Below, one piece after another: positions 12,900-24,067 of a stretch of 64,000 bases of DNA. The translations under genes and the position numbers were made by a program. The notes beneath the pieces were generated by a model. It did no database searches. It worked only from the letters and a program-made list of their open reading frames with translations, and was not told the DNA's origin. Source of the stretch: Impatiens glandulifera (Eukaryota > Streptophyta > Magnoliopsida > Ericales > Balsaminaceae); the NCBI RefSeq assembly GCF_907164915.1, contig NC_061865.1, positions 52,348,587 to 52,412,586 on the forward strand. The letters run 5' to 3'. The stretch's first letter is position 1; every line of letters begins with the position of its first letter.

Positions 12900-13430
12900 G
12901 AGAACTTATTTAATATGAGTTTATTTAAAGAAAATTGGATTATGATTTTAAATTATTGTTTGATAAAAAATTAATTATTTAAAATGAATTATAAAAATTA
13001 TTATTATTATTTTAAGTGAGAATAATTTAATATTTTGATTAATAAAATAATTAGTAATAAATTTTTATAGAATATAAATTATATTTCATAAAATTAGTTA
13101 ATTGAAAATAATTTAAATAACTCTATTTGTTGATTGATGTGGATTAAAAAAATCAAAATATAGCAACCATAATGGTTAACAAAATAAAATAGTTGTAACT
13201 TAAAACTAAAATAATAAAAATAAATTTAAGTATTGTAACTTATATATAATTGCTTAATCAAAAGCTAAACTAAAGTCACTTCAAACTTAACAAGAGTAAA
13301 AATTATAAAACAAATTTACATTGTCATAACCAATATTTAAATTAGAGTGTTTATTTTATAATATAAGATTCATGTTTTTTTTATGTTCTTTTGATTTGAA
13401 TTTTGTTCTATTAAGCAAAACACTTATATA
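12900..13430. other. AT-rich flank left of the CACTA element
   Basis: No gene is seen. It includes another copy of the AT-rich phrase TTTAATATTTTGATTAATAA (about 13025-13050). It ends at the TAT target duplication of the CACTA element. Confidence 0.4.
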
Positions 13431-13433
13431 TAT

Positions 13434-13452
13434 CACTAGTAAAAAAAGGGTC
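13434..13452 (+). repeat. CACTA left terminal inverted repeat
   Basis: CACTAGTAAAAAAAGGGTC, preceded by the TAT duplication at 13431-13433. It pairs with the inverted right end at 24740-24758. Confidence 0.95.
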
Positions 13453-13454
13453 TT

Positions 13455-13905
13455 TACCGACGGATTTTCCCGAAAGTTTTGTAAACCTCTCCTAAATACT
13501 CCCGAGAGGAACAAATCTTTCGGGATTAAAAATAGATTCCGAGTGGGGTATAAACCCTTCGGGTTTATTCATTATTACCGAAAGTTCTACAAAGAACTTT
13601 CGGTTTTTACCTTCCCAAAAACACCAAAAAAATTCTAAGTGTTGGGTGTGGGTTATTTGCGAAGGTTTTAGGAAAAACCTTCGGTTTTGAAATCCCTTGG
13701 TTTTTGAATTGCGAAGGTTTTTCAAAGAACCTTCGGTTTTGCCTTTTTTGAAAATTTCATTTCCGAAAGTTTTACAAAGAACCTTCGGTTTTGCTCATTA
13801 AAAAAAAATTCAAATTTTTGAAATTGGTTTTTCCGAAGGTTTTTTAATAAACCCTCGGTTTTGACTAATATCAAAACCGAAAGTTTTATGAAAACCTTCG
13901 GCCTC
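13455..13905 (+). repeat. 5' subterminal motif array of the CACTA element
   Basis: Repeated CCGAAAG, CCGAAGG and CCTTCGG/CTTTCGG motifs at short intervals, often as facing pairs (for example GCGAAGGTTTT...AACCTTCGG around 13711-13740). In En/Spm elements the subterminal repeats are where TnpA binds; that role is inferred here by position and density. Confidence 0.8.
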
Positions 13906-13911
13906 AACCTC

Positions 13912-13919
13912 TATAAATA
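13912..13919 (+). promoter_or_regulatory. Probable TATA box of the mini-gene
   Basis: TATAAATA is followed about 30 bases later by a CT-rich leader, then a GC-rich stretch and a splice donor at 14026. The leader intron 14026-14191 ends TTTAG, three bases before the mini-gene ATG. This looks like a complete promoter-leader-intron unit. Confidence 0.6.
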
Positions 13920-14194
13920 CAAACCCTAACCCTTCTCTTTTTCATTCCGCTTCTCTCCTTTCTCTCTCTTCCGCCTCCGCCGCCGCCTGCCTCCTCCAAG
14001 CCGCGGGTTCTTCTCCTCTCTTCAGGTAATTTGTTTGATTTGGTTTTTTTGTTTTGTTTATTGTAAGATTTAGATTTATTAAGTTTATATATATATATAT
14101 ATATATTATAGATCTAGATTTATATATGTTAGTTTAGGTTATTTTGTTTGATTAATATATATATATATACATATATCTGAAATGCATTTAGGAT

Positions 14195-14491
14195 ATGGGT
14201 GATGATTCGACATGGAAGAGACTTCGGCGTACACCGGAGAAACTGCATCCGTGTTACCAAAATCTGATAACACAATCAGAAATTGCGGCACGTGAGGAAG
14301 AGGTCAGAAAGATGACGCTGGAAATGGAACAAATCCGACTAAGGGATGCCGAAAGAGGTCGTTTGCTCAGTGAAATCAAAGCGGACCGGGCCGAAATGTC
14401 TCAGAGATTAGAGAATCTCGAACAGGAACTTGTCTTGTTGAGGAGTCGACTGAATCAACCACCCCCTCCTTCCACCCCATCTAATAATTAA
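14195..14491 (+). CDS. CACTA mini-gene: internally deleted TnpA-like protein, 98 aa
   Basis: A short protein with its own TATA box, leader exon (about 13945-14025) and leader intron. Residues 6-29 (TWKRLRRTPEKL then CYQNLITQSE) match the start of the partner gene at 22102 (TWKSMRKTPKKL then YQNLLAQSE). Residues from about 33 are a charged coiled coil ending in a proline run (PPPPSTPSNN), matching the partner's end (coiled coil, then PPPPPTS). Everything between, including the Ptta/En/Spm region of roughly 300 residues, is absent. The junction lies inside sequence equivalent to exons 1 and 6, so it looks like a genomic deletion rather than exon skipping. Inference: it could dimerise with the full protein without binding DNA. 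No published equivalent is known to me. Confidence 0.75.
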   Translation: MGDDSTWKRLRRTPEKLHPCYQNLITQSEIAAREEEVRKMTLEMEQIRLRDAERGRLLSEIKADRAEMSQRLENLEQELVLLRSRLNQPPPPSTPSNN

Positions 14492-14727
14492 TTTCTAAAT
14501 TTATTATGGATTTATTATGGGTTTATGACAATTAATATTTAATTTTATGCGTTATGTTTTAATATTTATGAATTATTGTTATTATGTTTTTTTGGTTTGG
14601 TTTAATATGTTTTAAATAATTATGTTTTGTTGAGTTTTCACCTTTTTTTTAAAAAAAAAACCGCATCGCCAAAACCGAGGGTTTATTTGTAAACCTTCGG
14701 TTTTGACCAAATTTTTTTTAAAATATT

Positions 14728-15935
14728 GAGGTAAAAACCGAAGGTTTTCAAATAAACCTTCGGTTTTGACCTTACATTAAAAAAATCGGATTTTTTTCTA
14801 AGTATGGGGAAGGGTAAAAAACGAAGGTTTTCAAATAAACCTTCGGTTTTGACCTTACATTAAAAAAATCGGATTTTTTTCTAAGTATGGGGAAGGGTAA
14901 AAACCGAAGGTTTTCAAATAAACCTTCGGTTTTGACCTTACATTAAAAAAATCGGATTTTTTTCTAAGTATGGGGAAGGGTAAAAACCGAAGGTTTTCAA
15001 ATAAACCTTCGGTTTTGACCTTACATTAAAAAAATCGGATTTTTTTCTAAGTACGGGGAAGGGTAAAAACCGAAGGTTTTCAAATAAACCTTCGGTTTTG
15101 ACCTTACATTAAAAAAATCGTATTTTTTTCTAAGTACGGGGAAGGGTAAAAACCGAAGGTTTTCAAATAAACCTTCGGTTTTGACCTTACATTAAAAAAA
15201 TCGGATTTTTTTTTAAGTATGGGGAAGGGTAAAAACCGAAGGTTTTCAAATAAACCTTCGGTTTTGACCTTACATTAAAAAAATCGTATTTTTTTCTAAG
15301 TATGGGGAAGGGTAAAAACCGAAGGTTTTCAAATAAACCTTCGGTTTTGACCTTACATTAAAAAAATCGGATTTTTTTCTAAGTACGGGGAAGGGTAAAA
15401 ACCGAAGGTTTTCAAATAAACCTTCGGTTTTGACCTTACATTAAAAAAATCGTATTTTTTTCTAAGTACGGGGAAGGGTAAAAACCGAAGGTTTTCAAAT
15501 AAACCTTCGGTTTTGACCTTACATTAAAAAAATCGGATTTTTTTCTAAGTATGGGGAAGGGTAAAAACCGAAGGTTTTCAAATAAACCTTCGGTTTTGAC
15601 CTTACATTAAAAAAATCGGATTTTTTTCTAAGTATGGGGAAAGGTAAAAACCGAAGGTTTTCAAATAAACCTTCGGTTTTGACCTTACATTAAAAAAATC
15701 GGATTTTTTTCTAAGTATGGGGAAGGGTAAAAACCGAAGGTTTTCAAATAAACCTTCGGTTTTGACCTTACATTAAAAAAATCGGATTTTTTTCTAAGTA
15801 TGGGGAAGGGTAAAAACCGAAGGTTTTCAAATAAACCTTCGGTTTTGACCTTACATTAAAAAAATCGGATTTTTTTCTAAGTATGGGAAAGGGTAAAAAC
15901 CGAAGGTTTTCAAATAAACCTTCGGTTTTAACAAT
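14728..15935 (+). repeat. Fifteen tandem 83-bp units, each with a perfect hairpin
   Basis: The motif CCGAAGG recurs with an exact 83-base step from about 14738 to about 15900, giving fifteen units (the second has ACGAAGG). Each unit contains AAAACCGAAGGTTT, a 6-base spacer (TCAAAT), then AAACCTTCGGTTTT: a 14-bp stem. The rest of the unit (GACCTTACATT, TCGGATTTTTT, CTAAGTATGG, GGAAGGG) is nearly invariant. Variants TCGTATT and CTAAGTACGG recur in the same two-unit order at units 4-5 and 8-9, pointing to expansion in blocks. There is no coding frame through it. Confidence 0.95.
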
Positions 15936-16067
15936 TCCCAAAACTTCTGATCAAGGTCAAGACCGAGAGATATATATAAAACCTTCGCAAATACACATCA
16001 AAACCGAAAGTTTATTTTATAACTTTCGGTTTTAACACTACCTAGTTTGTTCAATTATTTTGTTTTT
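15936..16067 (+). repeat. Transition segment with CCGAAAG inverted pair
   Basis: After the last 83-bp unit the sequence changes to CCGAGAG and then a facing pair ACCGAAAGTTT...AACTTTCGGTTTT (about 16002-16034). It has no coding content. Confidence 0.6.
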
Positions 16068-16800
16068 AACCCACTAATCTTAACTTCTAACTAATATAAT
16101 CATTTTCGTGTTCTATTTTAAAAATTAATATTGTGTTTCATGTTCAAATATTTATGATTGTGTTTGATTATTATAGAGAAGTCTATATGAATGTTCATGT
16201 TTGATTATCTTATGAATGTAGGTAATGTTTGATCATATGGATTGTGCAATATTTTAAAGACATCAAATGTGGTAAATTAATATTGTTATAGGTCATTAGA
16301 AGGTGAAAAACCAAAGAATTTAACAATTTGTCAAGTGCTAATTCCGAAAGTTAATTACATAACTTTCGGAAATAACCATCAAAACCGAAAGTTTTCTATA
16401 AACTTTCGGATTTTACATTTCTCAAGAACGAGGGTTTTATATAAACCCTTCGGTTTTGATGGATATTTCCGAAAGTTAATTATATAACTTTCGGAATTAG
16501 CACTTGAAAAATTGTTAAATTCTTTGGTTTTCTACCTTCCAATCTAGACTCCTAAGTAATATAATCAAGTGTGTGTTTTTATTTTAAAAATTTAGATTGT
16601 CTTTAATGTTAAAATGTTTATGAATGTGTTTGATTATATATAGAAGTGTATATGAATGTTTATGTTTGATTATCCTATGTATTTGTGTAATGTTTGATAA
16701 TATGAATTGGGAAATGTTTTAAGGATATCAAATGTGTTAAATTAATGTTGTTCAACGTTATTAGAAAGTGAGAAACTAAATAATTTAATAATTTGTGATG
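16068..16800 (+). repeat. Duplicated and fold-back block inside the CACTA element
   Basis: Segment 16068-16310 is repeated in the same direction at about 16545-16790 (shared order: AATATAATCA, TTTATGAATGTGTTTGATTA, GAATGTTTATGTTTGATTAT, GTAATGTTTGAT, ATCAAATGTG; diverged). Between them, about 16303-16372 and 16467-16537 are inverted copies of each other (AACCAAAGAATTTAACAATT against AATTGTTAAATTCTTTGGTT). The centre carries CCGAAAG and CCCTTCGG pairs. Confidence 0.7.
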
Positions 16801-16805
16801 TTGTA

Positions 16806-17215
16806 AAACCGAAAGTTAAATATATAACTTTCGGAAATATGCATAAAAAACGACAGATTTACCAAAGCCTCTCGGTTTTTATAAATTATAAAATGATCAA
16901 AACCGAGAGTTTAATATACAACTCTCGGTTTTGGGCAAGTAAATTTAATTTTGAAAAATATAAAAAAACCGAGAGTTTAATATACAACTCTCGGTTTTGG
17001 GCATTTAAATTTAATTGTAAAAAATATAAAAAATAAAAACCGAGAGTTTAATATGATTAACTCTCGGAAATTAATCAAATGATCAAAACCGAGAGGTAAT
17101 AATATATCTCTCGGAAATTAATCAAAAGATCAAAACCGAGAGGTAATCATATAACTCTCGGAAATTAATAGTCAAAAACCGAGAGTTATATGATTAACTC
17201 TCGGAAATGACCTTT
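16806..17215 (+). repeat. CCGAGAG inverted-pair array upstream of the transposase leader
   Basis: Successive pairs of CCGAGAGTTTAATATACAAC with CTCTCGG, then CCGAGAGGTAAT...CTCTCGG, spaced 15-45 bases apart. In nearly every pair both arms use the same spelling. It sits directly before the transposase leader, so it may also act as a promoter-proximal binding array. Confidence 0.8.
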
Positions 17216-17216
17216 A

Positions 17217-18686
17217 AAAAAAACATAACACGGTTTTTTTCCTTTCTTTCTTTTTCCCCGTTTTTTTTTTCTCCCCGATTTCTCTCTCCCGTTCGCTCTT
17301 CTTCCGCGCCGCCTCTGCCCAGCCGCGTCCTCCATCATCCAATCGAAGACGAAGCAGCGCAGCCCTCATCCGAAGAATGCCACCGCAGGTTGAAGAACCC
17401 TTTCCGCCGCCAAGTCGCTGCCTCCGCTCGGATCGAAGACGCCGTTCACTGCCCACGCTTGGATCGACGACGCCGGTGATTGAAGACTGCCCCCGTCGAT
17501 TGAAGACAGTCGCCGCCTGCTGCCGCCGCCTGCTGCCGCCCTACAAAAGGTTAGTTTATTTTTTAGGTTTAAGTTATATTTGCTTAATTTTAGGTTAAAT
17601 TTGATTCATTTTAGGTTATATTAGGTTGATTTTGGTTAGTTTAGGTTATATTAGTTTGATTTTAGTTAGAAATTATGTTGATTTTGTTTGATTTTGTAGT
17701 TTGATTTTAGTTTGATATTGGTTGATTTTGTTTGATATTAGGTTATTTGTTTGATATATTTATGATTGGGATTAGTTTAGGTTTTTTAATTTGATATATG
17801 TATGATTGGGATTTAGTTTTTGGATTGTTGAATTTTGTTTTTGGATTAATTATATTGAATTGGTTGTTGGATTTGGTTTTAGGTTATATTGAGTTTGGTT
17901 GTATGATTTTGTTAGATAATGTTAGATTAGGTTGAAAGTATGTTTGATTTTGGTTAGTTTAGGTTTTGGATTGACTATTTTCTTGGATTGATTTTATATA
18001 TGTTATGTTGAATGTTTGTTGCTTTGATTGTTGTTTAATTGATGTTTGATTTAGGTTAGATATGATTGAAGTTTAGGTTAGAATTTTAGGTTAAAATTTT
18101 GGTCAGATTAAAGTTTGATTGGAGTTTGATTTGGTTAGATTTATTGGTTTGAATATTTGGTTATATTAATGTTGGTTATTGTTGAAATTTCAGCCGCACG
18201 CTGCCCGCCCGTCGATCTACATCCGCTGCTCTTCTTCGTCGCTCTGTTTGTGCAAGGTTAGTTCTTGTTGGTTTATTATATGGTTATGTTAGTTTCATGT
18301 TAGATTTATGTTAGATTTTCATGTTAGATTTTAGTCGAGATTTATGTTTGATTTGAAGTATGTTAGATTAGGTAATATGTTTGATTTATGTTAGATTTTC
18401 ATGTTAGATTTATGTTAGATTTTCATGTTAGATTTAAGTCGAGATTTATGTTTTATTTGAAGTATGTTAGATTAGGTAATATGTTTGATTTATGTTAGAT
18501 TAGGTTAGATGAGGTTTGAAATGTGTATCAAATTAACGTGTTGAATTATAATTTATTTGTTGGTTTATGTGGAATTTTGGTTTGATAATGAAAGATAAGT
18601 TAGAAATTATGTTAACATTATGTATGCCTAATTAATTTAGACAAATATAAGTAATTAATAATGCGGGTTGTTTTCCATTTTATTAG
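17217..18686 (+). promoter_or_regulatory. 5' leader exons and introns of the CACTA transposase
   Basis: A CT-rich start (17230-17290) passes into a GC-rich leader (to about 17549, donor AAAAG|GTTAG). A second leader exon lies at about 18195-18256 (acceptor TTTCAG, donor GCAAG|GTTAG). A final acceptor TTTTATTAG at 18686 lies four bases before the chosen ATG. The introns are TG-rich degenerate TTAGGTTGATTT-like sequence. Translations of the leader are low-complexity and are not called as genes. Confidence 0.6.
18318..18510 (+). repeat. Imperfect tandem duplication of about 104 bp in the leader intron
   Basis: GTCGAGATTTATGTTT...GAAGTATGTTAGATTAGG and the following TATGTTTGATTTATGTTAGA occur twice, offset by 104 bases (GTCGAGA at 18334 and 18438). 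Confidence 0.75.
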
Positions 18687-18690
18687 AAAT

Positions 18691-21600
18691 ATGGAAGTAC
18701 CCGATAAAAGCTGGATGACCTTACGTCGAGATCATCCAGATTACGAGGAAGGTGTTGACAAATTCCTCGAGTATGCTGTTAGGAATACATCCCGACAAAC
18801 CGTGAAATGTCCATGCGTGAAATGCTTGAACACGCCGTTTATGGAAATAGACGAAGTGAAGACTCACCTCATCGTTTATGGAATAAATATTCATTATGAG
18901 TATTGGTATTTTCATGGAGAAAAGAGACGTACTACTCAAGTGGTTAATGAAGATGTCGATGAAGATGCCGATGACTACGATGATGATGACGACGATGATC
19001 AGTCGGAGGATGCCGTGCCGGAATTCAACGATCCGAGACAGGAGATGAATAATACAGTTAATGAACAGGTCAACGAAGAACGTTATATGCACGAATTTAT
19101 AAACGATATGTTCCCCAACGTTAATGACGTCCCAAGCAACGATGAACCAGTCGAAGATGCGCAAAGATTTTATAAATTACTTGATGATTCCAAACGGCCA
19201 TTGTATGAAGGTGCTCGAATAACGAAATCATCGGCACTACTGAAAATACTTCACATAAAAAATGTATGTCAATGGAAGAATTCTTCGTTCGATATGTTGC
19301 TGCGTCTGCTTAAAGACTACATATTACCGATTGACGCTCAATTGCCAAACTCGTACTACGAAAGTAAAAAATTCATTACTGATATCGGGCTTAAATATGA
19401 CAAGATAGACGCATGTAAGAACAACTGTATGCTATTTTGGATGGACGACATAAATGAAGATTCGTGCAGAGTTTGCGGTCTTTCAAGATGGAAAGTCGAC
19501 CAAACAAGTGGGACAGTTCGGGAGAAGCAAAACGGGAAATTCATTCCAAAAAAGGTGTTGAGATATTTCCCTTTAATACCAAGACTGCAAAGACTATACA
19601 TGTCCTCAAAAACGGCTCCAATGATGAGATGGCATAAAGAAGGAAGAGTTGACAGTGATACGTTGAGACACCCCGCTGATTCCTTAACTTGGAAGACGTT
19701 TGATGAAAATTATACAGATTTTGCTTCAAAATCTCGAAACGTAAGACTTGGTTTATCAAGCGATGGGTTTCAACCATTTGCAAATGGGAAAAAATCATAC
19801 AGTGTTTGGCCGGTAATTCTCGTACCTTATAATGTGTCACCCACGACTTGCATGGATTCTAGCAATTTCATCTTATCTATGTTAATTCCGGGTCCAAAGA
19901 GTCCGGGAGATGCAATTGACATATTTCTCCAACCATTGATCGAAGAGTTGCATGAACTGTGGCAAACAGGTGTGAAAACGTTTGATGCACACACCTCGCA
20001 ATACTTTAACATGCGAGCGGCGTTGTTGTGGACCATTAACGACTTTCCCGCATACGCGAATTTATCAGGGTGGAGTACGAAAGGTAAATTTGCTTGTCCT
20101 TGTTGTAACAACGACACGGTATCCCTTCGATTGGTTCATGGTTCCAAACAATGTTACTTGGGTCACATGCGTTTCCTTCCACCGAAGCACAAATATAGAA
20201 GGGATAAAGAGTCGTTTGATGGTCGAACTGATTATAGAGATCCCCCTAGATTGTTAACGGGGCAAGAAAGTTATGAGCAAGCACGAAACCTAGAAGACAT
20301 TATTCTTAGTGCGGATATGAGCAAGAGAACAAAGATATATCATGAAACGCGGGGAGACAATTGGAACAAACTTAGCATTTTCTTCCGTCTACCTTATTGG
20401 AAATCGCTATTATTGAGACATAATTTGGATGTGATGCATATTGAGAAAAATATATGTGATAGCGTGTTGGGAACAATAATGAATGTGAAAGAGAAGACTA
20501 AGGATGGTCCTAAAGCGCGTAAAGACTTAGAACTCTTAGGCATAAAATCATGGTTACATCCTATAAACGATGAAGGAGTTGTTCATTATCCAGAAGCGCC
20601 TTTCACTTTGACATCCGATAATAAAATACGTCTTTGTAACTTCTTGAAAGATCTTAAGTTGCCTGATGGGTTTTGCTCAAATATCGGGGGTTGTGTAAAT
20701 TTGGAAGAGAAAAAGCTTTCGGGATTAAAGAGTCATGATTGTCACATTTTATTGGAATATCTAATTCCTTTAGCAACTCGTGGATTGCTTCCAGAGTATG
20801 TGTATGATGCGTTAGTAAATTTGTCTCATTTCTTTCGGTTGTTGTGCTTCAAAGAGTTGATTCAAGAGGACCTGGAACAATTGTACATGGATATTACATT
20901 GACACTTTGCAAATTTGAAATGATTTTTCCGCCGTCAATCTTCGACATCATGATGCATCTCCCGGTTCACTTGTCATTTGAGGCTTTGCTTGGAGGACCT
21001 GTTCAGTATCGATGGATGTATCCCTTTGAACATTACATGGGTACAATGAAAAGATATTTGCGGAATAATAACCACCCCGAAGCCTCTATAAGCGAGAGCT
21101 ATCTTGTTAACGAAAGTATTAGTTTATGTGCCAGGTATATGGAGGAACAAGATGAAGAAAATGCACAACCTGAAATCTCGGGGATTTCAATATTTGCATC
21201 ATTGGAAGACCTATCCAACGGAAAAGTATACAACTTGGATTATATCGATCGAGTGACAACTCATTCTTACATTTTGAAAAATTGTCCCGAAGCAGAACCT
21301 TTTTACACGTAAGATTCAATGTTGTTGTTACTAATTAGCATTAAAGAGTGTTACTAATTAGCATTCGATCTATTTGCAGAGATTATAACAACGAGTCCAG
21401 TGGAGAAACGTTTGCCGCATATTTCAAGCATCGAGTGAGTAAATTACAAACCATATATCCTAACTCTTCTTATTCATATTAACAACTACATTTTGGATAC
21501 ATATATAGGTCGCCCATTTAGCAGAAATTAACGACATATCAAGAGACCTCAAGATCTTAGGAGAAGGTCCAAGTATGTACTCGTCTATGTATGTTTGGTG

Positions 21601-21991
21601 TAAAGTAAACGGATTCAAATTCTGTACAGAAAAACACGACGAAGGTTTGACAACTCAAAATAGTGGGGTGGTTGTTGAGGGATACAACGGATCTGAAACT
21701 ATGTCATACTACAGAGTTTTGACGGATATAATCGAATTACAATACTATTCTCACAAACGAGTTGTTTTATTCAAGTGTAAGTGGTTTGATACACACTCGG
21801 GAAAACTAGGAGTGAAAGTGGATAAATATGGCTTCGTAAGTGTAAATGTAAACCGAATTTTGAAAACCCAAAGTCAAGACCCGTATATATTGGCGAGTCA
21901 AGCAAAACAAGTATTCTACGCTCCTGATATGTCAGCCCGATCCGGTTGGAAGATTGTGACAAAAATAAAACCGCGGTTTACAAACATATAG
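18691..21991 (+). CDS. CACTA transposase (TNP2 type), 1051 aa, three coding exons
   Basis: Coding exons are 18691-21308, 21380-21434 and 21509-21991, with GT-AG borders and consistent phase; no stop interrupts the frame. The start was set at the ATG opening MEVPDKSWM because a splice acceptor ends four bases upstream and relatives begin there; an in-frame ATG at 18661 would add ten residues. Order of domains: Transposase-associated domain (residues about 5-80, CPCVKC cysteines); acidic linker; TNP2 transposase region (about 250-580, with LGLSSDGFQPF near 352 and NLDVMHIEKNICDSVLG near 578); DUF4218 (about 686-790); and C-terminal DUF4216 in exon 3 (YYRVLTDIIEL). It corresponds to En/Spm TnpD, which cuts at the element ends. 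The stop lies 110 bases before the TnpA-like ATG; in maize En/Spm both proteins come from one transcript by alternative splicing, which is possible here. Confidence 0.95.
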
Positions 21992-22101
21992 TTCAGATTA
22001 ATTAATTAGGTAGATTTAATTATGTTTTTAACTTTATATTCATTTTTATTACTACTTTATTTCAATTATTCACTCATTTTTATTAATGGTGTGAATTAAG
22101 A

Positions 22102-23849
22102 ATGTCTGAAGCTCCTAAAACAACTTGGAAGAGTATGAGGAAGACACCCAAGAAATTGGATAAGAGTTACCAAAACCTACTTGCCCAATCCGAGTCGTTA
22201 AAGCAACGAGGATCGTCTTTGAGAGACCAACCACCGATTCCTGTGGTCCCGATAGCTACTGCGCCTCCCCGAACATACGAGACTGAAGACAATGATGACC
22301 TCGCAGAGTTTATAGAGAGCACATTCGCTGATAACCTGCCTAGCGATGAGGCTGGAGACGAGGGTCTTGAGGAGCCTATCGAGGAGCAGGATGACGAGGA
22401 GGAGCACGGGACCACTCCCGACCCATCATCGACAGGTATTTCGTTTACAAATTAGTTAGTGTTTCAATTGATTGACATATTTAATTAAGATTTTGATAAT
22501 TTTGAAGAATCTTCTGCCCGCAAGAGACGGGGGAAGAACAAGAATATTGCGCTGTCTAAGAGGCTAGCGGGGACGAGGATCCCTCTAACGTTTAGAGAGA
22601 AGGATGGGAGGCCAGGCGGTACAGACGTGGGAAGGACACGGTGGTCTAGACATGTGGGGTCGATTATCCGGAGCCCCGCAGCCGTCTCACACCGTCTTCT
22701 CAAGTGGAAGGCTTTAAGTGCAGACCAATTGGATTCACTGTGGACTGCTATCAAGGTTAATAATTATTACTTGATTATACATTACGTCATTAAATAATTA
22801 TTTTTCACATTTGGATGTTCTTTTTTTCAGGATCCGTTCGAAGCGACTAATGGTGACATTGAGTCTTTTCGAACGACGGGGTTGGGACACGCCAATCAGA
22901 TATGGGATAGATGGCGGTAGGATTTGAACAAGAATTATATCCGCGTCCACAAAGGAGACGAGGCGGCGGTACTGGCTAATCCTCCACCGGACTACGATCG
23001 AGATGATTGGGAGTTTGTGTGTCGCAACCATTTCTTCACAGAAACGTTTAAGGTACGGTTTCATAATTCAAATCAGAGTTGATATTAATTAATCTAACTT
23101 CATTTGTTATTTCAAATACAGAGACACAGTACTACAAATATGAAGAATCAGAAGAATCTGAAATTCCCGCATCGAACGGGAAGTAGACCGTTTGCACAAA
23201 TTGAAGACGAGTTGGTAAGTACATTATTTGTAATAACTTAATATAAAGATTGTTATTAATTATATAAATCATTTATTTCAACAGGCGATTGAAATGGGAC
23301 GGCCACCGTCTGTAATTGAAGTATTCAAGAGGACCCGTACACCAAAACCGACACAAGAAAACCCAACACCCGTCCCGGACGAACACGTGCAAGAGAAAAT
23401 TGTAAGTGAATTGAATATGCCTAGTTTTTTTATTATAGAAATGATATTTTATTTGAATTGTGCAGGCTGAGATGGAGGAGGTTGTTAGTAACGAACCGGG
23501 AATATCTGATTTTGAATTGACGGAGAGGGTGTTCGGACAACAAAAACACGGAGTCGTCTTCGGAATGGGATCAGGCGTCCGGCCCACACACTTTCGTGAG
23601 GATCGTCGTAGTGGAAACAGTTCACAGCGAAACAATGAGCGATTGTTAGAAGAGAATCAAATGATGAAGCTCAAGCTGGAGGAACTGGAGAAGAGGGATG
23701 AAGAAAGAAGGCGCAGAATGGATGAAATGAAAGCGGAAAATGAAGAAATTGTGGAAAGAATGGAGAGGGAGAAGTCAGAGATGAACGCAAGAATGGAGAG
23801 ATTAGAATTGTATATGAGGCAAGGACCACCTCCTCCCCCCACAAGCTAA
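22102..23849 (+). pseudogene. TnpA-like partner gene of the CACTA element (Ptta/En/Spm family), six exons, one premature stop
   Basis: Exons are 22102-22435, 22508-22755, 22831-23052, 23122-23214, 23285-23401 and 23466-23849, all GT-AG and in phase, for 466 codons. An in-frame TAG at 22918-22920 (codon 224, exon 3, after IWDRWR) is the only lesion; the frame resumes cleanly with DLNKNYIRV. Exon 1 encodes the TWKSMRKTPKKL motif and an acidic tail. Exons 2-5 encode the plant transposase Ptta/En/Spm region (WSRHVGSIIRS, WEFVCRNHFFTETFK, FPHRTGSRPFAQ, VIEVFKRTRT). Exon 6 encodes a long charged coiled coil ending GPPPPPTS. By analogy with TnpA it should bind the subterminal repeats and bring the ends together. 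A C-to-T change of a glutamine codon would explain the stop. Truncated product, read-through or a cryptic donor overlapping the stop (GTAGGA) remain possible. Confidence 0.88.
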
Positions 23850-24067
23850 GGTTGTTTCGATTCAAAACATTTTTTCATTAGTGGTTGGATTTAGAACAGA
23901 TTGTTCGGAATATTAGTTTGGTGTCGAATTTTGTAATGTTCATGATCAATTAATGTGATCGTTTAATGTATGTTGAATTTCTTTTATCATTGATATATTG
24001 GTTTGGTGGCTGAACAGGTTTTGGTTGCGAACAAAATAATCCGCACATTTTTAAAAATTTACATGAA

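Noticed and set aside
13912..14491. The mini-gene as exon 1 of the TnpA-like gene
   Set aside because: It has its own stop and already contains the coiled-coil C-terminus; the gene at 22102 has a separate first exon.
14728..15935. CRISPR-like array (regular repeats and spacers)
   Set aside because: The whole 83-bp unit is conserved, with no unique spacers, and it lies within a plant transposon with introns nearby.
16839..17036. 65-codon frame with repeated SLIYNSRFWA peptides
   Set aside because: A direct translation of the CCGAGAG inverted pairs, not a gene.
17207..17598. Proline/arginine-rich frames on both strands
   Set aside because: The region is a CT- and GC-rich leader exon with a splice donor at about 17549; the frames have no domain.
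18721..19164. 147-codon minus-strand frame
   Set aside because: A shadow of the transposase exon on the other strand; no family match by eye.
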